Shown: piece by piece, positions 8,374 to 18,377 of the stretch
How positions within the stretch are numbered: the stretch's first letter is position 1
How the letters are laid out: every line of letters starts with the position of its first letter
Source: Paulinella micropora
Lineage: Eukaryota > Cercozoa > Imbricatea > Euglyphida
Direction of reading: 5' to 3'
DNA: 49,808 nt
Assembly (NCBI GenBank): GCA_009731375.1
Contig: BJOX01000292.1
Span: forward strand, 164,998-214,805
Notes under the pieces: model-generated
Told to the model about the DNA's origin: nothing
The model's input: the letters and a program-made list of their open reading frames with translations, nothing else
The model's database searches: none
Position numbers and translations under genes: made by a program

Positions 8374-11064
8374 TTCCACCACCTCGAAACGATTACCTTG
8401 AGTAGTGTCCGGGTAGGATGACGTATCGGTCTCCGAGGCAGTGTTGTAGGCCTGAGCTCGACCGAAATTTGGGTTGGAGCTTGCCCACGAGCCTCCTCCT
8501 CCTCTGGGTGGGGGGGCTGGAGCTCGAACAGCTCTCCCTCCATAAGGGGTATATCCCCGACCTCCTCCTCTTCCTCTCTGAGGGGTTCCCTGCCACCTCG
8601 AGGCTCCTCTCCATGTTCCTCGTCCTCGTCCTCCTCCTCCTCCTCCTCGTCCTCCTGCTCCTGCTCCTCCTTCTCGTCCTCTTTGAGAGGCCTTTAAGTT
8701 CTTTTGTCTCTCCCTTTCCTCCTTCTTCTCCTTCATCCTCTTCATGTAGGTAATGATTGCCTCTCGTAACTCCTCATCATCACACATATTGGCATACCAA
8801 CCTTCGTTCACAGCGGCAATCTGAAGCATATTGAAAAGGCCCGGTTCCTTGCCTTCCGTCCTGCTCAGAAAATTTGCCCTTGCTGTTGGGTTCTGCCTAT
8901 CATGATTGAAAGAGCAGTCTCTGTTCTCCATCTGTGCCTTACACTGCAAGCCCGCGAACCACCTCCAACATGCGGTCTTCAGGTCTGGCTCTCTCTGTCT
9001 CTTCCAACCGGCAACTCTGTTTGTGTACGTGGCTTGTGCGCCAACAGGTACACCGCCTGCCTGTGCCGTATGTGCCTCCGTGAGCGAGTCCATGTTTGAG
9101 CATGCACTCATCACTTCTTGAAACAGTGCTGACGGAGCAACGCTTTGAACCGTATTTTCGAACACGTGTGTCTCGAGGAAGTTCTTGGACTTCACTGAGC
9201 TAAACGTCGAGCATTGTTGTATGAGCTGAGTAAGCTTACTCGGGTTAACTGTGTGTAACGCCGAAAAGAAATAGAGGATGATCGACTTGCGGCCATAGAA
9301 TAGCCCATAGGAGGAAACTACCTCCGTAAGGGTCGCCGCCAAGCCAACAGCACTCCTCAAACTCATCGCCACTGTCTCAAAGATTTCAAATCCTATGAGA
9401 GTACCAGTGCAGAGATGCTGGTATCCATGAGATTGAAAATATGAAATGAGTGTGGCCACCGCCAGTTCACACTGAGCGTCTAGGCCTGTTGCATTGTTTC
9501 TCTTAATCTCCTCCTTCTTTCTCAAAAACTTGTACTGTGTCAGATCAAATCCCTCCGAGACTAGAGATTGGTCAAAAACAGTAACAAGGGCCTCGTATTC
9601 CTGCGTTTCGTCGCAAGGAAAAGCCTTCATGCAGGCATTGATCTCTTTGAGCTTGCTCAAAAGCGAAGCATCAGAGTCTTTGTCTGAGCTCGTCTTGGCA
9701 TATAGCATGAGACTTGCCACTCCTCCTTTCTTCCCCTTGAAGGCATTTATGATGTTCTGTCTGTCCTTCTTCTCCGTGTTTGTGACCACCACCGTAGTTG
9801 AGCCCGAGGGTGCAGGGGCTGGTGGGGCAGGAGCTGGTGGGGTCAAATATGTCGGAGGGTGTGTCTTTGCACCACTCACTTTTGCTTTCATTCTTTCCAG
9901 TCTCATCGTCTTCTCGAACTCCTCATTCTCTTTCGCCTTCTTCTTCTCAGATATCACCAGCTTTTGAGCATGAGTGATAAAGGCCACCAATTCAGAAGCA
10001 GATCTGAGAAAATTATATTTCTCCACATATTGGTCAACACCTGCTTTGTTGGCGACCGGTGGTGCGTTACTAAGTGATTTAAGGACAGAGTGATCCTTGG
10101 TAGGAATCCATCTCTTCCATGCCTCCTTGTGCAGTAACGCACCCATCAACAGTCTGATCTTGGTCAGAACTCTGTCGGTCTTCTCTAACTCATCAATCAC
10201 AGGATGAGTTTCTCCTGCTGCCTTAATGCTTTTTTCCATCTCTGCCTTCCCCTCCTCCAAGGCCTTTATTTCCATTGTAAAAAAATGAAATATGCCACTC
10301 GAGTTTTTCGAACCCAGATTGGTCTTCATTTTTGTTACATCGACTGCCTCCTGACCAGTCGCGAGGAATCTGGCCGTTGCTCTTGGGTTTGTGTACTGGA
10401 GGTAACCCTCACATCGTGGGCCGTATGTACGTTCCCAAATCAGGGTTTGAGTGTACACCCCAAAGATAGCATCGAGTAATTCAAGGTGGGTGTGTGTGTC
10501 CCCAAACTTGATATGCTGTATCTTCTTTCTCTCTTCTGGATCAGAGACCAGTTTGCCGAGGAGCTGTGCTGTGTTTGATAATAGGATATAGACATCCTTT
10601 TTAGCACGACTTTTCTCTCTTCTTTGATCCTGAGGGATCCACACATAGGTATCCTTCTCTACCCCCATCTTGTTATCAAACTCTTCTTTAGTGAGGTCAT
10701 AGTGGTCTTGCACCCACTGTTGTTCCTCCACTGTGATCTCCTCTCCATCACTATGAATCAAGTCGATCATTTTTCGTCCTCCTCCTCCCGTGTAGGCAGG
10801 TGGTAAGGGATTACCATATGCTCCTCCTCCTCCCGTCTCTTCTTGTTCAAATCCTCCTTCATCTTCGTCTCCTCCATATCTTCCTTCATCATCCCAGCCC
10901 TCTTCTACTCCTCCTCCTACTCCTTCATCTCCTCCTCCTCCTTCATTCAATCCTCCTCCTCCTCCTTCATTCAATCCTCTTCCTCCTCCTCCTCCTGCTT
11001 CTTCTTCTTCTCTTCTTTGATCTGCCTCCGAGAATTCACTCACTTCGGCGGTCTCTGTCGACAT
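8371..11064 (-). CDS. Ty3/Gypsy Gag
   Basis: 897 residues from an ATG 786 bases inside the 5' LTR. The first ~110 residues are Glu/Gly-rich and acidic with GGGG repeats. A long alpha-helical central region is presumably the capsid. A Pro/Ala linker (PPAPAPPAPAP) lies near 415. A C-x8-C-x8-C-x3-H cluster (CWRWF...C...CSFNH) lies at about 695-720, followed by an Arg-Gly-rich tail (RGG/GRG repeats, ~800-870). A CCCH finger plus RGG tail would be the RNA-binding part, in place of the usual CCHC knuckle. It ends in UGA, in frame with Pol. Identity as Gag rests on position and composition rather than on a conserved capsid motif that I can name. Confidence 0.88.
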   Translation of the reverse strand: MSTETAEVSEFSEADQRREEEEAGGGGGRGLNEGGGGGLNEGGGGDEGVGGGVEEGWDDEGRYGGDEDEGGFEQEETGGGGAYGNPLPPAYTGGGGRKMIDLIHSDGEEITVEEQQWVQDHYDLTKEEFDNKMGVEKDTYVWIPQDQRREKSRAKKDVYILLSNTAQLLGKLVSDPEERKKIQHIKFGDTHTHLELLDAIFGVYTQTLIWERTYGPRCEGYLQYTNPRATARFLATGQEAVDVTKMKTNLGSKNSSGIFHFFTMEIKALEEGKAEMEKSIKAAGETHPVIDELEKTDRVLTKIRLLMGALLHKEAWKRWIPTKDHSVLKSLSNAPPVANKAGVDQYVEKYNFLRSASELVAFITHAQKLVISEKKKAKENEEFEKTMRLERMKAKVSGAKTHPPTYLTPPAPAPPAPAPSGSTTVVVTNTEKKDRQNIINAFKGKKGGVASLMLYAKTSSDKDSDASLLSKLKEINACMKAFPCDETQEYEALVTVFDQSLVSEGFDLTQYKFLRKKEEIKRNNATGLDAQCELAVATLISYFQSHGYQHLCTGTLIGFEIFETVAMSLRSAVGLAATLTEVVSSYGLFYGRKSIILYFFSALHTVNPSKLTQLIQQCSTFSSVKSKNFLETHVFENTVQSVAPSALFQEVMSACSNMDSLTEAHTAQAGGVPVGAQATYTNRVAGWKRQREPDLKTACWRWFAGLQCKAQMENRDCSFNHDRQNPTARANFLSRTEGKEPGLFNMLQIAAVNEGWYANMCDDEELREAIITYMKRMKEKKEERERQKNLKASQRGREGGAGAGGRGGGGGGRGRGTWRGASRWQGTPQRGRGGGRGYTPYGGRAVRAPAPPPRGGGGSWASSNPNFGRAQAYNTASETDTSSYPDTTQGNRFEVVE

Positions 11065-11850
11065 GATGTCGTAGTAGTGATCAACAGGAGGACAGTGTCA
11101 GCTCCTATGTTTGGTTTTTGTTCGTTTGTGTTCTGTTCCTCCTTCAGTCGATTGACTAGTGAAGAGAGAAACTAATAGAGAGGGTAGGATAAGATTCCCT
11201 GTCCTCTATGAAACACTGTTTGTATGTTTGTTTTTGTTTGAGAAAAATAGTCTTTGAGACTTTCTCCGATTTCTTGTTCTCCTTACTCAGATTACTTTCT
11301 CCTCCTTCTTTTCTATATTGTATCTAGTATGAGGCACTTGGACCTACACACAGATAGTAATAGAGAAGCTAGAAAAGCTCTCCTTGAGAAGTCGACAGTC
11401 GGTCGGATAGGTTCTCAGACCTACCTTTAGAAAACGATCAGAGATTTGCAAAAATACTCTGACGTATGTGTGAGATAATGCAGATAAATGCACAAACTAG
11501 AAGGGTAGAGTGTTGTGCTCCTGTCCCTATGCTTGTTTGTGTTTTGTGTGTGTTCCTTCACTCTTCTGTCCACCTCCTTCTTCTTGGTCTCTGTGTGAGA
11601 ACAGCAAGAACGACAGAGAGTTTGTATCTGATGTCTCCTTGTGAGCACACAGATATTGATTGGGCTAGAGGGTACGAGACACCTGCTTGAGACCAATCAA
11701 ATTATTTGTTTTGTGAAAGAGTTATGAGGGAGCTGTGTTGGAGTATTTGTTTTCGTCTGACGTCCCCGTGTGAGACAGGTCAGTGAAAATTCACTCTGTT
11801 GCCTGTGTGGCAAAGCAGAAAGAAATCACCCTAGTGATGTGGACTCCAAA
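11065..11850 (-). other. retrotransposon 5' leader
   Basis: The 786 bases between 5' LTR and Gag. They contain the putative primer-binding site next to the LTR. Two short ORFs (11427-11696 - and 11466-11690 +) look like chance. Packaging and dimerisation signals would be expected here, but I cannot identify them by eye. Confidence 0.7.
11831..11848 (-). promoter_or_regulatory. primer-binding site
   Basis: Two bases after the 5' LTR the minus strand reads TGGAGTCCACATCACTAG. TGG is the complement of a tRNA 3' CCA end, so the site should pair with a tRNA ending CTAGTGATGTGGACTCCA. I cannot name the tRNA. Confidence 0.65.
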
Positions 11851-12086
11851 TGTAATGCCCCCAACGATAGCTCGTAAAAAGTCGGTAATACAACCAAACA
11901 CAGTCCTCAAGAATGAGAATGATGTCTCGTTGTATTAGCTCAGTGAAGCAAAAAAGGAAAACGGCAACAGACCAGGAATAAAATGGCATCAGGTCCAATC
12001 CGGACAAATAATACTGAAAAACAAGCTGGTGCACCTGTCACCAGGAAAGGTATTTTTTACCGGCTATCCGGGGGGTGATGCCTACA
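11851..12086 (-). repeat. 5' LTR (236 bp)
   Basis: TGTAATGCCC...GATGCCTACA, the partner of 1472-1708. In element orientation this is the promoter LTR. Confidence 0.96.
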
Positions 12087-12142
12087 CGCACAACTCCAAA
12101 AGACATATTTCAAAAAATAAAAAAATTTTAATTTCTTTTTAA
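12087..12142 (+). pseudogene. C-terminal remnant of the GIY-YIG gene
   Basis: Reading from the last LTR base gives THNSKRHISKNKK and then a TAA at 12140-12142. With CELC before the retrotransposon, this completes a C-x2-C...H-x5-H type finger. The match of frame and motif across the 10.6-kb insertion identifies it as the displaced end of the gene at 868. Confidence 0.75.
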
Positions 12143-12229
12143 ATGATTGAAAATTTATAAATATAAAAAATTTCTATTTAATATTTAATTTAGAAAAAAA
12201 ATTGACACACTGATATACTATTATCAAAC

Positions 12230-15200
12230 ATGGAGACACACACGTATAACGGCAAGGTCTACAGGTTGGATAGATTAAGGGAATATAAGATAAATTACGA
12301 AATCAAGTCTGTCAGGGGTCGGGATGTGCTATATATCAAATCGAAGGTAAGGGGGTATAAAATTAATACACCGACAGCCCAAAACTACTTGAACAAAGTA
12401 AGAGGTGCAGTGTATTTCGAACACCATGCTATACCAATAGCACCACCTTTACCTACGATTGAAGAGAAAAAAGAAATGAAAGAAAATTACAGAGACTTGT
12501 TGCGGTATGGTAATTATGATATCATAAGGGACGACAGCAAGGAACACGAACTAGGAATAAATGAAAGCCGATATGCGGTAAGGATTAACGGCAACTTCCG
12601 ATCATTTACGATGCGCGATGTGATAAGATTTATTGAGATTGTGTTGAACGACTTTGTAAAACGACAAGCACCCGAAGATAAGGTTAGCCTAGGTATTGAG
12701 TTTGTTGATTACTATGGAAAAGTATCAACAGGCTTACACAAAGTTAATCAAATCTCGGTTGAAAAAGTTTTAGAAAGATTGTCAGCAATATTTCAAAGCA
12801 ACGAAAGTCTTTACATGGATGAGAACGGAATAAACTTTGATAAATTAAAATTTGTGTTGAAATCTGTTAAAATGCCGACGGGTGGGACAAGGCTACAGGT
12901 TTTGAACAAATTGGATATCTACAGAAAGCAAGGAGTAATCTGTATTACTAACAGCGATAACTTATGCTTAGCACGAGCAATCGTTGTAGTCAAAGCAAAA
13001 ATTGAAAAACATCCAAAATACAAGACAATACTAATGGGAAAAAGAAAGATACAGCAGGAAATGGCAGAGGCTTTACACGATGAAGCGAAAGTCATTAAGG
13101 ATGTGTGTGGGATACCTGAAATTAATACATTTGCTAATCACATTAAATACAATCTGGTTATTGTTGAATTTCCTGACAAAATCATTTATAAAACAGAACT
13201 ACTTGATGCGAACGGAGAACGGCTGACTAACCTTTACATTCTAAAGACTGAAGGACATTACGATGCCATAACTAACATGAAGTCTATGCTAGGAAAAAAG
13301 AATTTCTGTGAGTTATGTCTAAGAGGGTATAAGGAAAGACATGCCTGTGAAGCCAAATGTAGTATCTGTGAAACCAACGGATGTAAGGGAATAAATGACA
13401 AGAGCCAGTGGAAAGAATGTGAGAAGTGTAATAGAAAGTTTCCAAACACTGAATGCTTTAATAATCACAGGACGACAAACTGCGATGTTAAAGCGAAATG
13501 TAAATCGTGCGGTCTTAATTACAGAAAGAAGGATGAGCACAAATGCGGATATGCGAAATGCCGAAATTGCAAACTAGTGAAACCGCTTGAACACCAATGT
13601 GAAATAGTCCAAAAAGAAATCTTACCGCCGTCAGAGCAATACATATTCTTTGACTTTGAAGCGACACAGGACACAGGCGAGCACATTGTTAATCATGCGG
13701 AAAGCCAGTATTACGATGCGAAGGAACCGCCTATTATACATAAGAACATTCAAGATTTCTGTAATTGGGCTTTTGACACTAAACACAGCGGATTTACATT
13801 TATTGCGCACAATGCCCGCGGTTATGATTGTCAGTTTATTCTTAAGTGGTTGGTTGATAATGGACAAACTCCATTTGTAATCTATGAAGGTGGTAAGATT
13901 ATGATGATGACACTTAAGAAGTATCGGTTTATAGACAGCCTAAGTTTTCTTACGATGCCATTGTCAGACTTTCCAAAGACATTCGGACTTACGGAACTTA
14001 AGAAAGGTTTCTTCCCGCACTTCTTCAATACGGCAAAAAATAGAAACTATGTCGGTGTAATGCCACATAAGAAACATTACGGCTACGACACGATGCGAGG
14101 AGATAAACGAAAAGAATTTCTTGAATGGTATGACGAACAAGTGAAAGCACATAACCACTTTGATATGGCGAAGGAAATCGGTGAGTATTGTCATTCAGAT
14201 GTTGATATACTGAGAAAGGGTTGTATAGATTTTAGAAACCAGTTTCTAGAGTTTGGTATTGACCCTTTTCAATATACAACTATTGCGAGTTGTGTTATGG
14301 CTTTGTATCGTGCTAAGTTTATGCCAGAGAATTCAATTGCGATATTGAAAGCGGAAAAGCAAAACAGGATGACTTCTAGGGCTTGTGTAGAATGGTTAGC
14401 ATACAGAAGCAGGTTAGATAAAACTGATATTAAACACGCATTCAACGGAGGTGAAAAAATGTTTCAACTCGGGCAATCTCGTGTGTATGTAGATGGATGG
14501 GATGAGAAAAACAAAACCGCTTATGAGTTTTACGGGTGTCATTGGCACGGATGTGATAAGTGTTGGAATAGCAATGCTTTGAATGTGAAGAAGAATAAGA
14601 CAATGGGCGAACTATACAAGGAAACAATGAGAAGAGAAAAACAACTTAACGAACAAGCAAAAGTAATAAGTGTCTGGGAGTGCGAATGGAGCCTGATGAA
14701 AACCAGTGAAAGACAGGCTGAGGATACAAACGAACGAATTACTGAACAAGAAGGACTAAACCCACGAGAGGCAATGTTTGGAGGTAGAGTGAATGCTTTG
14801 AAATTATATTGGAAATCACGACATGATAATGAGTATGCGAAATATATTGACATATGCTCACTTTATCCGACCGTGATGTATTACGACCTTTATCCAAGCG
14901 GACACCATATAATTATTAGACCAAACAATGAGGAGGAAAGAAAAAGTATGGAAAATACAATTATAAACAGAGAATATTCGGAGTGACTAAGGTTAAGATG
15001 CTACCACCTAGAGGCTTACTGCACCCAGTCTTACCGAAGGCGGACAGAGGTAAGATGATGTATTACTTATGCGATAAGTGCGGAATGACTGAGCAACATG
15101 GAGAATGTAAGCACACAGATAAAGAACGAGCAATAACAGGCACATGGGCAACTCCAGAAATTTACAAGGCCTTAGAGAAAGGGTATAAGTTGATAAAAGT

Positions 15201-16216
15201 ATATGAAGTATGGCACTGGAAAGAACAAAGCAGTAGCCTATTCAAAGAATACATAAAGACATTCTTGAAAGTAAAACAAGAGTCCAGCGGATACCCCGCG
15301 GGATGTAATACGGAAGCNNNNNNNNNNNNNNNNNNNNNNNNNNNNNNNNNNNNNNNNNNNNNNNNNNNNNNNNNNNNNNNNNNNNNNNNNNNNNNNNNNN
15401 NNNNNNNNNNNNNNNNNNNNNNNNNNNNNNNNNNNNNNNNNNNNNNNNNNNNNNNNNNNNNNNNNNNNNNNNNNNNNNNNNNNNNNNNNNNNNNNNNNNN
15501 NNNNNNNNNNNNNNNNNNNNNNNNNNNNNNNNNNNNNNNNNNNNNNNNNNNNNNNNNNNNNNNNNNNNNNNNNNNNNNNNNNNNNNNNNNNNNNNNNNNN
15601 NNNNNNNNNNNNNNNNNNNNNNNNNNNNNNNNNNNNNNNNNNNNNNNNNNNNNNNNNNNNNNNNNNNNNNNNNNNNNNNNNNNNNNNNNNNNNNNNNNNN
15701 NNNNNNNNNNNNNNNNNNNNNNNNNNNNNNNNNNNNNNNNNNNNNNNNNNNNNNNNNNNNNNNNNNNNNNNNNNNNNNNNNNNNNNNNNNNNNNNNNNNN
15801 NNNNNNNNNNNNNNNNNNNNNNNNNNNNNNNNNNNNNNNNNNNNNNNNNNNNNNNNNNNNNNNNNNNNNNNNNNNNNNNNNNNNNNNNNNNNNNNNNNNN
15901 NNNNNNNNNNNNNNNNNNNNNNNNNNNNNNNNNNNNNNNNNNNNNNNNNNNNNNNNNNNNNNNNNNNNNNNNNNNNNNNNNNNNNNNNNNNNNNNNNNNN
16001 NNNNNNNNNNNNNNNNNNNNNNNNNNNNNNNNNNNNNNNNNNNNNNNNNNNNNNNNNNNNNNNNNNNNNNNNNNNNNNNNNNNNNNNNNNNNNNNNAAAC
16101 AAAAGAAAAAAATAACAAGCGAATACTTAGAAAAGATATTTAGTTTTACATATACGAAAAGACAAGTTATTGGAATTGTAGAGAATGCGATTGAAACTAG
16201 ACCTTTTGGATTTTAA
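12230..16216 (+). CDS. protein-primed DNA polymerase B, frameshifted and gapped
   Basis: Replicative polymerase of the Polinton type, expected to copy the linear genome from a terminal protein bound at each end. Segment 12230-14986: N-terminal domain, then a Cys/His-rich block (about residues 360-465, many C-x2-C pairs), ExoI FDFEAT (~483), ExoII HNARGYD (~530), ExoIII YCHSDVD (~653), a long TPR-type insertion zone, and polymerase motif A DICSLYP (~880). One base is missing in a T run near 14977-14980; the reading continues in another frame (14983 on) with KMLPPRGLLHPVLP and a C-x2-C...C-x-H element. A 779-N gap (15318-16096) hides motifs B and C. After the gap the frame ending at 16216 (TRPFGF, stop TAA) is the likely C-terminus. 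Preceded by GATATACTA. The shift may be real decay or a sequencing error. Confidence 0.93.
15318..16096. other. assembly gap (779 N) in the polymerase gene
   Basis: Run of N. The length may be an estimate, so frame relations across it carry no weight. Confidence 0.99.
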
Positions 16217-16264
16217 AAAAATCAAATATCAAATAATTAATTTTTTTCAATAAATTTTTTACCA

Positions 16265-16276
16265 GTCTATATAGAC
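16265..16276 (+). promoter_or_regulatory. palindromic TATATAG promoter element
   Basis: GTCTATATAGAC is a perfect 12-base palindrome ending two bases before the ATG at 16279. It carries the TATATAG element seen upstream of other provirus genes, here read identically on both strands. Confidence 0.5.
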
Positions 16277-16278
16277 CA

Positions 16279-17057
16279 ATGACCACCCTCACCAGATTAT
16301 GTGAGAAGTTTGAGAAACTCTCTATTGAAAATAAAAAAGAAACATTTTCTATTACCGATGTTAAAAAGATAATTACTGACGAAATCCAAATGATTGAAAA
16401 GGCACGGGCAGGCAAGCCAAAGGATACTTTTCCATTTGGTAAGTATAAAGGTAAGAAAATTCAAGATATAGCGGTTATTGATAAGCCATATATNNNNNNN
16501 NNNACCGACCTCAACACCAAACAAGACTACTTGAATGAAATTGAAAAATGGAACCTTGATGTTTCTATTAAAAAGCCCACCATTAAATGGACTAAGCCTG
16601 ACATTGTTTCTTTCTATGAGCAATACAAACCCCGTGATGACAATGTGAAAGTAGTTATTCCATTGGAGACCATAACGGACAACTCCAACGTAGTTGAAGA
16701 CTCCAACAAAGTTGAAGATGCGTCCTTCGGTCAGCAAGAAGAGAGCACTCCTTTTAAGGCGACTGACTTGAAAGAGGGAGGGGGTTACACCCCCTACCAT
16801 ACCCCCGCGGGTTTGGAAAGGGACAAAGTCCCTTCCACGGGAATTACCGAAATCAAGGCTAATGTAGGAGAAGAGATAGCGACTGCTACATGTACAGAAG
16901 AAGGATGTATATTAAAGAAAGATGTTGTTCTTCAATATGGAAAGTATAAAAAAAAATGAAAATTGAAGATGTTGCTAAGATTGATAAAGCATACCTTGAA
17001 TATTTAATTCAACAACCTTATTTTAATAACAAAGATGCGGTAAAAAAATATCTGTGA
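16279..17057 (+). CDS. protein with two ExoX C-terminal-like modules
   Basis: ATG two bases after the palindromic promoter element. Near residues 48-75 it has FPFGKYKGKKIQDIAVIDKPY, the signature of the short domain at the end of exonuclease X-like proteins, usually thought to bind nucleic acid. A 10-N gap (16494-16503) lies directly after it. A linker rich in Glu, Asn and Pro follows. At the end LQYGKYKKK and then IEDVAKIDKAYLEYL make a second copy of the same module. The two halves of this copy are in different frames, split in a run of nine A near 16948-16956; the second ends with TGA at 17055-17057. No nuclease domain is visible, so the role (perhaps DNA binding in replication) is inferred from the module and from its position next to the polymerase. 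Confidence 0.7.
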
Positions 17058-17086
17058 TATTTTGTTCTATTGTATTTTTTTTTGCT

Positions 17087-18325
17087 TTATTGGTCTTCTA
17101 TAAAATTAGCAATAATATTGACATTTCCTCCTCCACCAGCAGAGACAGACTTCTGTGTAAAAGTCAATACATCACTCGGCGATAGGTATATATCATAACT
17201 TCTAAGATTGATTTGTTGAGTTGAAGCACTATTTACATATAGTTTAAAAATTGTTGTTCCGTTTGCGATAGCACTCGCCTTTGTGTCAGTATCTACAATT
17301 GAATACTTAGAATCAACATCTGCAAAACCTGCGCCAGTTAGTGTTCCATTTAATACCATTCTGACAACATTTGACTTAGTATCTTCATTTGTAATACTTA
17401 TCAAAGTTGGATAAACATTTGAATAATTTGTTAAATTAGCACCGCCCGCATCAAATGTTGCTTTGTTTCTTATACTAATAATAGGACTTTCAGTGGTGTT
17501 TGCTGCTTTACTTCCTTCCACTTCGTTTGTTATACTTGTGTTTATCGTATTCGTTCCCTCAATGAATAAACTAGCACTCGCTGTTTTAAGAGTTTGTATT
17601 CCAGTCTTTGCATCATTTCTCATTACTGCTGTAAAAGGTAATGTTGTATTTCGCAGGCTTACACCATTATTAGCATTCGCATAGTCAATCATATGAACTA
17701 ATTGAAATAATCCTGTAATGGGATTTTCAATATAAAACTTAATAGCACCAAAACCTAAATATTGAAATTGAATTTGAAATACATTTCCTTTACTCCAGTC
17801 TAAGTTTGGCATAGCCGAAGTTCCATCGCAAGGGTCGTCCCAGTCTTCTTGGTCAATATAATCTGCAGCACCTCCCGCATAATGTGCGATATTCATTCCT
17901 GCTTGATTTTTGTAAAAATAAAATCCATCGTTAAGGTCATTTCCTATTCCAATATATGAATAGTAATCTTTTGTATCGTCCGTTGTCCATAGAGCAGTAA
18001 AGCGGGCTAGGACACCCATTCCAGTTCTATATTTTATTCTCCTTTTACTTACCAGTCTAGCATCTGCCGTAGCATCCGCTGTTGTTTTCAATTCAGCCAT
18101 ATTATTCAAAAATGACACAGACGATTTTGTTTCTGTTTTTGTCCATATCCTAGTATTAATGGTATATGGAAAGATTTCTTGTAATACTGGTGTTAATTGA
18201 CCTACTACTGCTTCGCCAAAAGCGGTTTTTGAATTATTTGTTTCAATATCGCCATCGTATCCAACACTGACATTTATAAATTCTCCGTCTGGATTTTGTG
18301 TGATTAAATTTCTCTGGTGAGACAT
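17087..18325 (-). CDS. virion surface protein, ConA-like (lectin/glucanase) type
   Basis: 412 residues from the ATG at 18325 (MSHQRNLITQN), 7 bases after TATATAC; an upstream start would add a poorly conserved hydrophobic tail. The middle (about 90-230) has RYRTGMGVLARFTALWT, IGIGNDLNDGFYF, NLDWSKGNVFQIQFQYLGFGAIKFYIENP and HMIDYANAN. This pattern is shared by many phage and large-DNA-virus surface proteins that I believe have a concanavalin-like fold. The C-terminal ~200 residues are Thr/Asn/Ser-rich and beta-type. Last gene of the structural block, directly after the capsid genes, and convergent with the ExoX-like gene (29 bases between stops). Probably a spike or fibre component; the exact role is unknown. 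Confidence 0.6.
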   Translation of the reverse strand: MSHQRNLITQNPDGEFINVSVGYDGDIETNNSKTAFGEAVVGQLTPVLQEIFPYTINTRIWTKTETKSSVSFLNNMAELKTTADATADARLVSKRRIKYRTGMGVLARFTALWTTDDTKDYYSYIGIGNDLNDGFYFYKNQAGMNIAHYAGGAADYIDQEDWDDPCDGTSAMPNLDWSKGNVFQIQFQYLGFGAIKFYIENPITGLFQLVHMIDYANANNGVSLRNTTLPFTAVMRNDAKTGIQTLKTASASLFIEGTNTINTSITNEVEGSKAANTTESPIISIRNKATFDAGGANLTNYSNVYPTLISITNEDTKSNVVRMVLNGTLTGAGFADVDSKYSIVDTDTKASAIANGTTIFKLYVNSASTQQINLRSYDIYLSPSDVLTFTQKSVSAGGGGNVNIIANFIEDQ

Positions 18326-18377
18326 ATCGTATATATAAACAAAAAAAAAATTAACTATCAAAATTAATAATTACTTC

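Larger units (their letters stand above)
1472..12086 (-). mobile_element. Ty3/Gypsy LTR retrotransposon
   Basis: The element is 10,615 bases on the minus strand: 5' LTR 11851-12086, leader with primer-binding site, Gag (8371-11064), UGA, Pol in the same frame (to 2557), 3' untranslated region with polypurine tract, 3' LTR 1472-1708. Pol order protease-RT-RNase H-integrase places it in Metaviridae (Ty3/Gypsy). The flanks fit a 4-bp duplication with one difference (CACA before 1472, CGCA after 12086). The two LTRs differ by two substitutions and one base of length, and both long ORFs are open, so insertion was recent, after the provirus had integrated or while it was still active. Confidence 0.95.

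Noticed and set aside
8418-8753. Plus-strand ORFs opposite Gag and Pol (for example 8418-8753, 9494-9967)
   Set aside because: Shadows of the Gly/Arg/Glu-rich Gag frame; Leu-rich low complexity only.
1467-12091. A clean 5-bp target duplication for the LTR element
   Set aside because: The flanks are ACACA and CGCAC; only a 4-bp CACA/CGCA with one difference fits TG...CA ends, so I state it as imperfect.
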